Assembly (NCBI GenBank): GCA_008638375.1
Contig: CM018043.1
Location: forward strand, 57,603,510-57,667,509
Source of the DNA: Nyssa sinensis
Lineage: Eukaryota > Streptophyta > Magnoliopsida > Cornales > Nyssaceae
Direction: 5' to 3'
DNA length: 64,000 nucleotides
Shown here: piece after piece, positions 34,937 to 46,920 of the stretch
Position numbering within the stretch: the stretch's first letter is position 1
How the letters are laid out: every line of letters begins with the position of its first letter
Notes under the pieces: generated by a model
What the model saw: only the letters and a program-made list of their open reading frames with translations
Database searches by the model: none
What the model was told of the DNA's origin: nothing
Made by a program: the position numbers and the translations under genes

Positions 34937-36355
34937 TATAACATTCTATAGCAATATTGTTAACATTTATTTGCTTTTGCCCGTTAAATCTATTGATTAC
35001 CATGGATGGGTTTGAGAAATTTTAGTTCTCTACAAATGGAAGCTTGAGCACAGTAGAAACTTTGACTTCTATTGCTATATGTGGCATCATACATTCAGTA
35101 TTTGGTAGACAGCCTTGAATGATATTAGGTGTTGCAGAGCCCACAGTTATAATGTACACTTACCTTTACAATTTCTATAAAGGAACCGCAGATCTTAGAC
35201 AAGAGCTGTACTTGGCTTGGGCTGGATGGTAAAAGGAATCAACCTCATATTTCCAAGTCTAAATTTCTTTATAGGGGATTTTGAATTTCTTGATATAACC
35301 TTGGTAGGGCTTTGTGTCTGGACTGCTCTCATGCTCTTTCTTTTGGCAATATTCAATGCTTGCACTGTTATCAATAGATTTCCAAGAATTGCAGGGGAAC
35401 TTTTTGGCATGTTGATTTCTGTTCTTTTTATGCAAGAGGTTGTCAAGGTATTCTATTGATTTACAAAGAGGCAAGCTATGCTACTGAAATATGAGGCTAA
35501 AAATGTAGTTAATTTAACTGTTTGTTAATGTTTGAATTACAGGGGTTGGTAAGTGAATTTAGGATTCCTAAAGGTGAAGACCCAATCATATAAAAGTATA
35601 ATTTCCAGTGGCTTGTATACAAATGGGCTTGCTGGCAATCATATTCTCCTTTGGCCTACTATTTACTGCCCTAAAGAGCAGAAGAGCAAGGTCATGGAAA
35701 TATGGCACAGGTTTGTGAAATGACTCTCAGATTTTGCCTACAAAAATGACTCAACTGGGATCTGAACTATTCATCATTGAATTCAGGAATGTTAAGAAGT
35801 ATTAATGCGGACTACTGGGGTTCCTTTTATGGTATTAGTATGGATAGCATTGTCATTCAGTGTACCAAACAAAGTTCCTTCAGGAGTCCCCAGGAGGCTT
35901 TTTAGTCCTCTTCCTTGGCAGTTTGCATCCTTGCACCATTGGACTGTCATCAAGGTAAGAATATGCAATAATGTTCTTTGTTTCTCGCTTCTGAAGTCTA
36001 CTGTCCTCTATCAAGTTAATATCTGATTCTTCTTATATATGCCTACAGTAGCTTTGATCAAATTAGGAAGGGACAGAGGTTAAAAATACTTCAATGTATT
36101 CAAATTAATGTTGATTCAAAGCATTATATACTAAATTGTGCAACATACACACGAACTGCAGGATATGGGAAAGGTCCCTCCAGTATATATATTTGCTGCC
36201 ATCATACCAGCTGTGATGATAGCCTGCTCTTTATTTTTTTTACCACAGTGTTGCTTTACAAATGCCATAACAGAAGGAATTCATTCTCAAGAACCCATCT
36301 GCTTATCATTTCCTAAATGCTTCCATGCTTCCTTTGAGGCAATTGAAATGTAACC
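34936..36355 (+). pseudogene. Boron transporter (BOR/HCO3-transporter family) pseudogene, later exons
   Basis: A fragment of a borate exporter of the plasma membrane (anion-exchanger-like family, close to BOR-type proteins). Exon pieces: about 35047-35229 ([20 protein letters not shown]), 35310-35448 ([29 protein letters not shown]), 35543-35710 (SEFRIPKGEDP), 35787-35954 (NKVPSGVPRRLFSPLPW) and 36162-36355 (GKVPPVYIFAAIIPAVMIA). Splice sites are mostly kept, so it is a genomic copy, not a processed one. Lesions: a TGA after FGRQP in the first piece, a TAA after GEDPII and two single-base insertions in the third, frame changes in the last two. The C-terminal half of the family is missing. The triplicated first exons lie just upstream. 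Confidence 0.88.
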
Positions 36356-37077
36356 CTGTTTCTATACTACATTCAGATTGAACAGACTTACAACTCAAAA
36401 GCTTCCATGAAGGTGCCATGTCTGTGCTGGACATGTATCAAACACCTGATGATACGTGGATACTCTTAGAGAGACGTACTTGACATCTTGTGGACATATC
36501 AATGTTGTCAAAGGCGACCATGCGAGCAGATTTTTAATATTAACGCTTTAACATGTTTTAGGCCATGCGTCTTCAAAGAGGTAATTGCCTTAAGTAAGGC
36601 GAAAGGCAATAGTTTTTTTAAATTGTAACTTATTTTACTCGTATGTCATTTATGTTTATATTGTTTTATGCACTTATTTAACACTTTTATAAGAAACATA
36701 TGAATATAAAAGAACATAGTTGTACAATTTATTATATTAATACAAGTATTATTATCAAATATTAACACAAAACTAGCCTAATAAACATATAAATTTTTGA
36801 GATGTTGCCCAAAATTCAACACTTTGAAGAGAAAGACTTTCAACATGTAAAAAAGTATAAGTAGTGATTGACATTTCATCTTCTATAACCAGCAAACTAT
36901 CATCATGCTTCAAAAAATTTGGACCTGCCCACAATAAAACAAGTTCTCTCTTTCTACCAAATTGATCGCCTATATGGTAAGTTTTCCCAATATAGGCCTG
37001 ATTTTTGAGAATTAGTTTAAATGTCTACGAGATTGCCCCTATCATGTTTTCTATATTATTGGCTAGCAAGTTCACAA

Positions 37078-37113
<36 letters not shown>

Positions 37114-38430
37114 TTCATGTTTTCTATATTATTAGCTAGCAAGTTCACAAATTATTATTATTATTTTTTTTTATCTTGGATAGATACCAAAACTTTGAAT
37201 GTTTATTGTGAAGAAAGCACCAAAACTTAAAACGGTCATATCACTCAAATACGACATATGTCACTTTTAGATTGAATTATTATAATGATAAGATATTACT
37301 TAATTTAGAATAAAAGAACTTTTACTGTGTAATATAATTTTTTATTATTTTTATAAGTTAGCGCCTAGCTTCGCTCAGGCTAACTACTTTTTTGTCGCCT
37401 CGCTTTATGGGTAATGTGAGACCTTAATGCCTGTAACTACATTGGGACATATCTGTAATTTAAAAGTAAATTTTATTATTTCGGACACACGGCCAACACA
37501 TGTGAAACATTCCCTCTGATTAAAAAAGAAAAGAAAAGAAAGTGAGACATTCCAAAATACGATTTACATAGCTAGAAGCCATGAAGAATCTTTTCTTTTA
37601 TTTATAAAGAAATTTTAATACTATGCACATGACTATCACAAGTCAAACTTGCCATAAACACTCCTATGCGATTATTAGTATATATAGTTCAATAATATTT
37701 GTGGTGTTTGCTGACCTTCACTTTTCACGTCATGCAACCTTAATATAGAATTAGATAATTAATCAAATTTTTATATTTGTATTATTACATAATAAATGTC
37801 TTATACTTTTTTTTTATGTATATACTATATATAGCTGTTTCTTTCTCGTGTCCGTGTCCTATTTTTAATTTTTTTTTTTCAGGATTTGCCATGTCAAACA
37901 TAACCATCTCTCATTCAAAATCAAAGGCCCACTCTTGTCATTCTACCATCTCAACAAACCAGCCGTTACGACTCAATAGCAGCTGTTCAAGTCCCACCCT
38001 CTCTTCTCCCGCCATATTTCTTCTATTTCTACATTATGCAAATACCCAAAATTTCACCATTTCGTAATCGCAGTCTCCTGTCTATACGAATGCTCAATCA
38101 CGTGAATTTTTCCCTGCTGCTCAACCACGTGGATCCCTTAATTTTTCTCTACTGCTCAACTGCGAAAATTTCTGCATTCTAGGTATGTAAGAAATCTTTC
38201 CCCTAAGAGTTTTATGGAGTGATTTTTTTGTTTCCCCCAACCGCAAGAAACCTTTCCCCTGCTCCTTCCGCAGCCGTGGTTCTCCTTCCTTTCCCATGGT
38301 TGTAAGTTTCTGCATTCTAGGTATGTAAAAAACCTTTCCCCTGCGAGTTTTATGGAGAGATTTTTTTGTTTCCCCTTTTTGTTCCCTTTTTTGTTTTGCA
38401 TGTATTTTGTTTTCCTCAATTTTATTTATT
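36356..38430. other. Helitron interior, non-coding
   Basis: No gene seen. Simple repeats include an ATT run (about 37078-37116). Short stretches TTGTCAAAGGCGAC (about 36505) and TTGTCGCCTCGC (about 37391) face each other and could be ends of a small inverted-repeat element. At 38165-38370 a roughly 140-bp segment (TTTCTGCATTCTAGGTATGT) is duplicated in tandem. Confidence 0.45.
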
Positions 38431-38630
38431 TTTCACCGAACTTGCAAACGATCTCCTTCTTCTGCTAATAAAGTCTTGTCCGTCGCCAAAAGATTCACAC
38501 GGGAAAGCCCTCTTTGTTGTTTTTTAGCGACATACACCATGTGCGTCGCTAATAGTGTCTTTTTGTGACGCGTACTAGGCGTCAGCAAATAAGGTGTGTT
38601 GCAAAAATATATTTTTTTTGTAGTGAGAGG
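38431..38630. mobile_element. Fragment with CACTA-type end
   Basis: Repeats of GTCGC/GCGAC in a GC-richer stretch end at 38614-38626 in TTTTTTTTGTAGTG, the mirror of the CACTACAAAA end of CACTA transposons. No matching left end lies upstream within the insertion, so this is a remnant at most. Confidence 0.3.
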
Positions 38631-40974
38631 AAGGTTAAGAGTTTCCCTGTCCTACATTTCCTTCGTTTGCAAAAGCTGCTCCCGACGTTTTGGCAAAGCT
38701 TCTTTAAGAGATCTATCCACCCAACCCAGCAAAGACTTGTTACATAAGGATTTTAAAGGTTGGTTTCTGAAACTCTATTTTTTATATCTCACTTCTTCCT
38801 GTATTTCATGTAATGTGTGTATATAATGTATGGATCGATGAATTATTATTATACCTTTTGGTTTTTAAATTCTTTGTTTAATTTTATGAATTTATACATA
38901 TTTTCAGATGACATGATGGGCACAATTTTTTTTAACGAACTTTTGATCTTGATTTTTTTTTTTTTTTTTGTTTTAAATGCCGATTGAACTTTGCTAAAAG
39001 TATTAATAATTTGGCTGAAATTTTTCAAATTAATTAAAAAATACCGAAACAGCCGTTTTCCCTATTTTGAATATGAAGATTCCAAATTTTATTGAATATT
39101 TCTGTTTTTATGGTCATTTCTTATTTAGCTAAAATTTGTCTTGCTCAACCAATTTAAATGAAACTTTCAAGTAATATCAATGAATGCAGCTAAAGGTGGT
39201 AGATTGGGAGATGGCACAAAATGTGCAGTTAGCAGAAAGTGGTAAAATTTATTGGTAGTTGTTTGAAAGATTTTCTTTAATTTAGAAAAGTTCATTTCGA
39301 GAAAAGTAGAGCTACTTTTATGTAAATGCACTTTTCTATGTTCTAGAAAGTTAATTAACACGAGCATAATTAAAAGTTTGGCTATCTAATTATATTTGAC
39401 TACAATAATCCCATGAATAGATTTGAGTTTATGTGTTATTGTAATATGTAATTATGATAATTAAAATATAATTAATAAAAATAATGCTTCTTTTTGGATA
39501 CATTGATTGCATAACAACTCAAAACTAATGATAATTTATTTGATTATATTTATGTTATGTTTCCTCCATCCTCTTTCCTTATTGGTAAACATTGTCCTCT
39601 GTTGTGTATCTTCTTTTTCTTTATTGACATGCTTCTATATTTTCCCCCCGATAATCAAAGCCAATAAAAGACTTATTAAAAAAAAAAAACCCAACAAAAG
39701 ATATACACTTGTGAGCATAATAGTATGGCATCTTGCCAGCAAGTCGCAACAGATAAGGCACCTGTGTTTGCTATATTATACTTGCAATGTGTTATGCTCC
39801 CCTTGGAAAAAAGAAGTTAGTAAGTTAGTAATTGGTGCTTGGTTGGGGGAAGAGATAACAAGGTGGTCCTGTACTGGGTAGGCTTGAACTTTTGTTAATT
39901 TTATGTGATCTTTATGGAAGTTTGATCTAATGGATAAGATGGAATCGACACATTTACGTGTTTGAAACTTTCTAATATAAAAAAGAAACAATATCAATGG
40001 TATAAAATAAGTTAAACAACATCTAACCATGCTTCTAAATAAAAAGGCTTGGCAATTATTTTTCTTCTATTTTACCTAATATATTTCTTCATAACAAATA
40101 AAAAGAGAAAAATAATACATAATTTACATTGTTTCATACAAAATTAAATGGGAGATGAAGTTTTAATGTTGTAGAGGTTGTTCTCTTTACCCACACAATA
40201 GGTTCTTGCTCAAGCAATCATGTTATGTGAATTGTGACATCCATATAAAATGGTTCATGTTATTAATAAATATACCCTGAACCACTTACCCTTTTGTGGT
40301 ATAGAGCTCCCTGATCCACTTTCATGCTGATTGATGAGAACATTGAGAAGCCATGATCTCATAGAATGTACTAGAGAATCCATTCTCTAACATGAAGAAT
40401 AGAAAGTGGGTATTCCTAATCAATTTAGAAGTTTACTTTGGACATTGGGGGTATTTTAATTTTTTTCCTTCCTTGAAAGTTGATATGTTAATCAATTGTT
40501 AGCAACTTGATGACTTACCTTTGTTTTTGTGCTTACAGGTTTCAAGAGAATATGTTAAGCCTTAAGATATTTTAGTCGAGGTATATATTTGTTTTCCTTA
40601 TTTAAATCTTCATAAGCTTTTCTAATTTTTGGAATTGGAATGTCATCTCTGTTGACTTAGTGATGGTCTAATGGGTACTTTTATTTTTTTTCTTTTCCAA
40701 TTTTAGATAGAAATTCTGAAATCAGCTAAAACTGTAACGAATTTTTACATCCATTTAGCTTTTGTTATTGTGTTGATGTTTTCCTTATTCAATGTTTGTT
40801 ATGATTACCAAAAGCTGGTGAAGATACTAATAAAAATTGTTATTGTCAATTAATGAATAATTATGTAAATCAACTCAATTATGGAATGAGTAGGGAAAAC
40901 TGATATTGCAGGATGCATTCTTTGATTTTTTTAATCGTTTAAAATTTCTTTTATTTTTTTAAGATTCGTAAGTC
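38631..40974. other. Helitron interior before the solo LTR
   Basis: AT-rich with no recognisable gene. It contains one retroposon-tail insertion on the plus strand (39661-39700). The open frames at 38565-38881 and 39507-39881 have no recognisable domain. Confidence 0.5.
39661..39700 (+). mobile_element. Retroposon-tail insertion, plus strand
   Basis: The direct repeat CCAA(T/C)AAAAG (39661-39670 and 39691-39700) encloses ACTTATT and an A run. Same tail motif as the minus-strand insertions, here on the plus strand. Confidence 0.6.
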
Positions 40975-40979
40975 GTAAC

Positions 40980-43900
40980 TGTCACGACCCGAAACCCACC
41001 TTGTGCGGATCTCGCATCGCGACCGCCACCCTCAGGTCCGAGGACCTTAGGGCTAAGGCTACATACTTAAACAGCGGTATCGAATAGATGTGCGACCTGT
41101 GATTGCGGAAGCATGAAAAATTTTTTTTCTTTTCTTTTCTTATTTTTAAATTACGCACATCCGTCCGTTACTGCCACTCTTTACATAGCATACATGATTT
41201 AACATTCAGAGTATAACTAAAAACTTAAAGACTTATAAACAATACATGTTTAGTTGCCCTGTGGGGCTTATACATAACAGGGTAACCACTTTACTAATAC
41301 AAGATTTCGTACTTAATGTTAGTAATGCTAGACAAAATTACTTGAACATAACTTTCAAAACAGCAGATTCATAATCATCGTCCTCAAGTCAAGACTACTG
41401 CTAATCACTTGAAAGGGGGATCCGAACAAAGTCCGGGTAAGCTAATCTAAGCTTGTGAGCAATTCCAACATTTGTCATGGGGTTTCAATCAACAGTGGTT
41501 TTAGCTCATAAAGGTTTATAAATCAATCACTGTCAATTGTTCATATCTTTTGAACACAGAATATATGCATTCATAAAACTCATAGCTTTGAAACATTTAA
41601 AATATTCAAGCTAACATATGCTTTTTCATATAAAACTTGTAACTCTGAATACAAAATATATGCATTCCATAAAACTCATAGCTCTGAAACATGTAAAATG
41701 CTCAAGCTAAAAATGTGTTTTTCTTTAAATAGAGTATATATAAACTCAAACATGTAAATATGAAAATGAGGATTAAAATCTGCTTTCATTTTCATATATC
41801 TCTTCTTCTCACTTTAACTCTTGGAATCTGTTCCGAACCAGACTCCCGTTTTACTCCCGTCGAGATATCTCTTTGCCTGTGGGATCAGATCCTGCTACCA
41901 GGCATTTGACAATCAATTGAATTCCGTAGAACCCAAAATCTTGTCGGTTTTTACAGGATAATGGAGTCCCTTGCGAACCCCAAACCCTGTTTCTTTTAAA
42001 AAGACGGCTGAGTTTTATGCAACCCAACCAAAAACTCGCGGTGCTTATGCACATCTTGTATTTAAATACATTTCATTTAAATACTTTCTCCCGTGACATT
42101 CTTTAAATAAATAATTTTCATGAGTATTCAAACACGATATATATAACTTCATAATAGAACTTTCAATACTCAAAATATACGAATTCAGAATATATCTCAG
42201 AGATTTTGCAAATTTAAAAACTCAAACATGCTAAGGCATATTTAAAGGAAACTATAAATAAATCTGTTATCTGAACAGAATAATTTAAAACAGAAAGCGT
42301 AAGAAAACTGAATTCGATATTCAAATACTTTTCATGACTTGAACTCAAAACTTCTTTGAAATCCGTGGAGTTAAATCTCCACTTCGAATGCAGGGTTACT
42401 CATCTTGGTCCTTTAGGGTTAATGCTAATAATGCGCTTTCCCACTTTCCTTGTAGTTCCTAAAAACAATTCATAAATATCTCATCAACTTCATATTCATT
42501 GTAAATCATTTCAATGTTCCTTAACTTATGCTTAAATCGTATTAGATCCTAAAACGATTTCATAAATTCATATGTACTTAACTTAACTCGTAACTCGTAC
42601 TCTTAACCTATGACACAATTTAATGTGTTAGAAATTTAATTCATTTCAATTTATACTCTTCTGGAAGCTCCATTAACTTTAAATTAAAGTTATTTATTTC
42701 ATATGTTTACGTGTCGTGTCTTTTCATAATTCATTTTCCTCGTATACACCTTAGTATTAATACTTTGGCATTACTTTAATTTATAGTCATCTGACAGATG
42801 CTATTCATCAAATTTTATGTCTTTTTATTTTAGACATTTCTTTTGGTCGAATAGACTCTATCATTGAGTCCAGAGCATCGAAGAAAGTCAGTTTAGGCTT
42901 TCCTAGAATTTAATTCGGACTTTTGTATGAAAAAGGCAAAATGATCATTTACCGTTTTACGTGTTACATTTTTCTGTACTTCGTTTCGTAATTTGGACTC
43001 CATTATTGAGTCCGGGATATCAAAGAAAGTCAGTTTAGACCTTCCCTAATTTTAATTTGGCTTTTGAGGTACTAGAGGTAATTTGGCCATTTTACCCCCT
43101 TACGTGTCTTTATGTTTGGGATCTCATCTCGTGTCGTGGACCTCACCATTAGACTCAGAAGGTCCGATATAGTAAGAATACACTAATAACTTGTTAATTT
43201 TGGACAAGGGATATTTTGGTCATTTACCCCTTTACGTGTCTTTATTTTTCGGGCCCCGTCTCGTAAAACAGACCCTACCATTAGTCTCAAAATATCCAAA
43301 ATAGTAAGGATGCACTATTCATATGTTTAATTTGGACTTCATTGCTTCATATATGACTCAGGGGCAAAATAGTAATTTTACTTTATTTATTAAATAATTA
43401 ATTTGGACTTCATTTGCTTCATATATGACTCAGGGGCAAAATAGTAATTTTACTTTATTTATTAAATAATTAAATTAATTATTTAATTATTTTTCAGGGG
43501 TCTAGTTGCATAAAATTTCCTTCAGTTGGGCCATAATAGGATTGTCCAGAATTTCTGGGGTCAATCCGCAATTAGAGAAAGTTCTGGTTTATTAAATTGG
43601 ATTAAAACCAAAAACCAATGGGTTCAATTACATTTAAAGTGAACCGGTCCGGTCCCTTTGTAAACCAACCGATCTAGTCGGTTTTACACGTGATGCTGAC
43701 GTCGTGATGACGTCAGCCCCAATGTCTTTTAATTTAAACACAACACTTCAAAACGACACCGTCCAACTTAACCGTTTTATGCATGGGTCGGGTTCCGACC
43801 CGAGACCGATTTGACCCGTTTTGACCCGAACCGTCACTATTCACTTTCTTCTTCCTTTCTCTCCCTACGTTGCCCTAGTTGCAGGTCTCTTTTCTTTTCA

Positions 43901-45165
43901 ATTTCGTGCATTTTTGCTTGCTGTTTTCTCACTGTTTTCACTCTAATATACTTCCATGACACTAAAGAACACTTTAGCATTCGTTTTAAGAACTCAAAGA
44001 GTTCAATCGTTCGGTTTGGAAATTTGATAATCAACCTGTACATGTGTTGTAAATGCTCATTTCTGGGCTAAAACCCTTCGGGTTTGATCCGTTGTGATCC
44101 ATTTTTCATGTAGTTTCATTTTTCATTTCAATACACTCGTTTTGGTGTGATTTTGGAAGGTTGGTCTCCAAACACGAAACCTGCAACTAATCATATGAGG
44201 GCCATTTCTTGTAATTTTTGGTCGCGGGTACAGGTTTTTGGGATGCTTATAATGTCTACTTGAAGTCCCTATACACCAAACACAGTTTGGTGGTGATGAA
44301 ATCAAACCTGCTTCAAGCAAGGTCTTCAATGGCCAAAGCTTCTGGGTCTATATGTTTTAGGTGTTTTTAAGTTTAGATTTCATGCTTGTTATTGTTTAGA
44401 ACATGTTCTAAGCATTATATATACATAACCAACATAAAAATAGCTTATATTCATGCTTAAATTCTAGAGAGAGAATTTGATAAATTTTCAAAGTTCTCAC
44501 CTTTTTGTTGTGGTTTCTTTCTCTTTCACCTTCTGGTTTTCCTCTTCCTCTTCTCCTTTAGTTTCTCAATTTCCTTTCTTACAAAACAAGCATGCAATGC
44601 ATGCTTGTCTCTTTTAAAGAAGAAGCAACCGACCTCTCTCTCTCTTCCATTCTCTCTCTCTCTACACCTCATAACCCTATTCCATAGCCCTCATCAATCT
44701 CTCTGTTCCTTCAATAAATTTTGTTCTTCCCAAGTTCTACTTTACATTAATTGGTTCATGATATTTTGTATATATGTATATTATATATATATTCACACAC
44801 CAATACACATGGAGACACACACACACACCTTAACCGACACACACACACACACACACTCACTTTTAGATATTTTGTGTCATTCATTTATTTACATATATAT
44901 ATATATATATATAATTATTTTAATCATCTTTATATACATGTACATACATACATATATACTTGATCACATGTTCATATACATAACAGACATTTCATGTGTG
45001 TAATTGTGTGCCATAATAATTAATCATAATTAAAAATGATTATCTTAATTAATTAATTTAAATAATTAATCAATTATTCTCTTGAGTGTAAATATATTTA
45101 CACTAATTTTTTTTAATTTCGTAATGCGCACTATATGACCCGGTATTCCGGGTCGGGATTTTACA
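40980..45165 (+). mobile_element. Solo LTR, probable Ty3/gypsy (chromovirus-like)
   Basis: A single 4186-bp LTR that starts TGTCACGACCCGAAACCC and ends CGGGTCGGGATTTTACA, flanked by a perfect 5-bp target duplication GTAAC (40975-40979 and 45166-45170). TGTCACG...TTACA ends and LTRs above 3 kb are usual in Tekay/Del-type gypsy elements. No Gag or Pol is present, so this is the scar of LTR-LTR recombination. Inside are diverged tandem repeats of roughly 120-135 bp (about 42840-43330), a 71-bp tandem duplication (43329-43471) and CA and TA runs (about 44815-44920). Confidence 0.88.
43329..43471 (+). repeat. 71-bp tandem duplication inside the solo LTR
   Basis: Two nearly identical adjacent copies starting at about 43329 and 43400 (shared TTTGGACTTCATT, then CTTCATATATGACTCAGGGG), differing by a single T. 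Confidence 0.85.
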
Positions 45166-45170
45166 GTAAC

Positions 45171-46691
45171 TCTTGTAGACCACTCGCGAATTCCTCAATA
45201 GTCTAACCAACATTGCTTTTTCCCAAGAAATTCATCAAAAGCTTCGCGACTCCTTCCTTTTAACCTAAGAACGACTTCAGCAATATTTGTGAAAAACTAC
45301 AGATAAAAAAGAGTGGTAGGTCTGATGAAATTTCCTCCGTCTCTCTCCCTCTAATTACTATTTGCAACTCAAGGGGCATTTGCTTAGTTATGAAATTTGA
45401 TTCATTTAATTGTGTTTCTTGTTGCTATAAAATAAGTATCTTCTACATTAGTACGCGTGGTTGCATTTTGGACAAGTTCACTCACAAAAGGTCGTGAATT
45501 CAAATGATCTATTTTACATTAAATAGTACATCGATGATATTTAATTGTTGAAACCCAGTAATTGTTAATCTCATATTATATAAATAATTGTTAGAGTCAA
45601 GACTAATTTCTTTGTAATACATGGCGTATGGGTGTGTGTGTTCTATGTAATTATTTTTTCCCATTTATTCTACTCTTATAGTTTAGTATCAATATTCCTA
45701 GCCCTGGATCTTCAATTCTTGTATCTAATGAAAATAAACCAATATCTAAAAAACATATGATTTGCAAAACACATTTTCTTAAAGACTCCTAACCAAAAAT
45801 GCCATGTGGGATAATCCACAATGGAATATTCCACATAATTACAAACATGAATAGAACATTGGATGAATAGAACATCAATATTGGGTTAATCACATAAAAT
45901 AATGGCACTGCTAAAAAGGCAGCTGCTTGCAAAAATAACAAATGTAACTTTTAACTATATCATGTAAAATAACAATTGCTGCACCAACTTAAAAACTCTT
46001 AAAGCAATTGCCAAACATTATATCTATTTTCATTTTTATAATTTGGGTTGTCTCATTTTCACAATTTTTTATTATGCTGGTTATAAGCTTACATGTACAC
46101 ATTCTGCATGTAAGTTATGTAAAGGGTATGATCCCTTTGTGCATTAAATTAGCTATGTAGATATTAAACTTTTTCTCGAGCTACCATTTTTTTGTCAAAT
46201 TTTACTAATTCTACTTTTTATATATAAAGGCGTGTACATTATCTTGATAGAATAACACATACTAAAAGATAAATAACAATAACATTCATTTAATTTATCA
46301 TTCTATACATGATTTGATCAATTTTATTATTTTGTTTGATTTAGAATTGATTTTGTTGCTATTTGATTACAATAATCATGTTATCTTCTATTGTGTTTAA
46401 TGTATTGTTGTGATTTGCAATTATTATAATAATTTAAGTATAATTAATAAAAACTAAAACTTATCTTAAGATATATTGATCGATAAAAAAAACTCAAAAT
46501 CAATAGGCAAAATATACACACACACACATTTAATTTAATAGTAGCGTATACACATGATGAATTCACTGGTGACATACTTTCGAAGAAGGTTAGGCATCAC
46601 TACAAAAAAAAAATCCTACATTAGAGATTATTAGATGGTTCTGGGAACACATATTTTTATTTAGAAAAGTGGTGTCATTACTGCTTCTGCA
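45171..46691. other. Helitron interior after the solo LTR
   Basis: No gene seen. At 46599-46611 CACTACAAAAAAAA resembles a CACTA-type left end, just before the RPS6 fragment, but no partner end follows. Confidence 0.45.
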
Positions 46692-46920
46692 GGAAAAAAG
46701 TGTGGCAAAGCTCCAAAAATTCAATGTTTGGTTACAACCTTGATTCTGTAGAAAAAACGAGCTAGAATTTTGGAGACAAAAAGAGGATTGCAAAGGCTAA
46801 GGCTAAGGCAGCTGAGTACAAGAAAGTTTCTTGTTCACCAAGTTGAAGAAGCAGACCAGAAGGTCCTAATGAGAACTTGGAAAAAGAAGACTGCAATCTC
46901 TAAGACATCTGGCATGGCTT
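46692..46920 (+). pseudogene. RPS6: 40S ribosomal protein S6 (eS6) pseudogene fragment
   Basis: Carries the C-terminal region of eS6, a protein of the small ribosomal subunit. It reads GKKCGKAPKIQCLVTTLIL, a TAG, then KKRARI and, after a frame change, KRIAKAKAKAAEYKK; the family has [20 protein letters not shown] and KRIAKAK-x-EAAEYQK in the same order. Further frame changes follow over the basic tail (about 46825-46920). TTCTGCAG precedes it directly (46685-46692), possibly a kept 3' splice site, which would make it a captured genomic piece. It is clearly non-functional. Confidence 0.85.

Noticed and set aside
38565..38826. Two overlapping 60-76-residue frames after the CACTA-like remnant
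   Set aside because: No domain, no splice context, and no second copy in the window to support coding.
44605..45003. 132-residue open frame in the solo LTR
   Set aside because: Low-complexity CA/TA and CT-rich sequence without domain character.
38614..46611. TTTTGTAGTG at 38614-38626 and CACTACAAAA at 46599 as the two ends of one CACTA element
   Set aside because: The right-type end comes first and the left-type end second, so they cannot bound the sequence between them; no 3-bp duplication seen.
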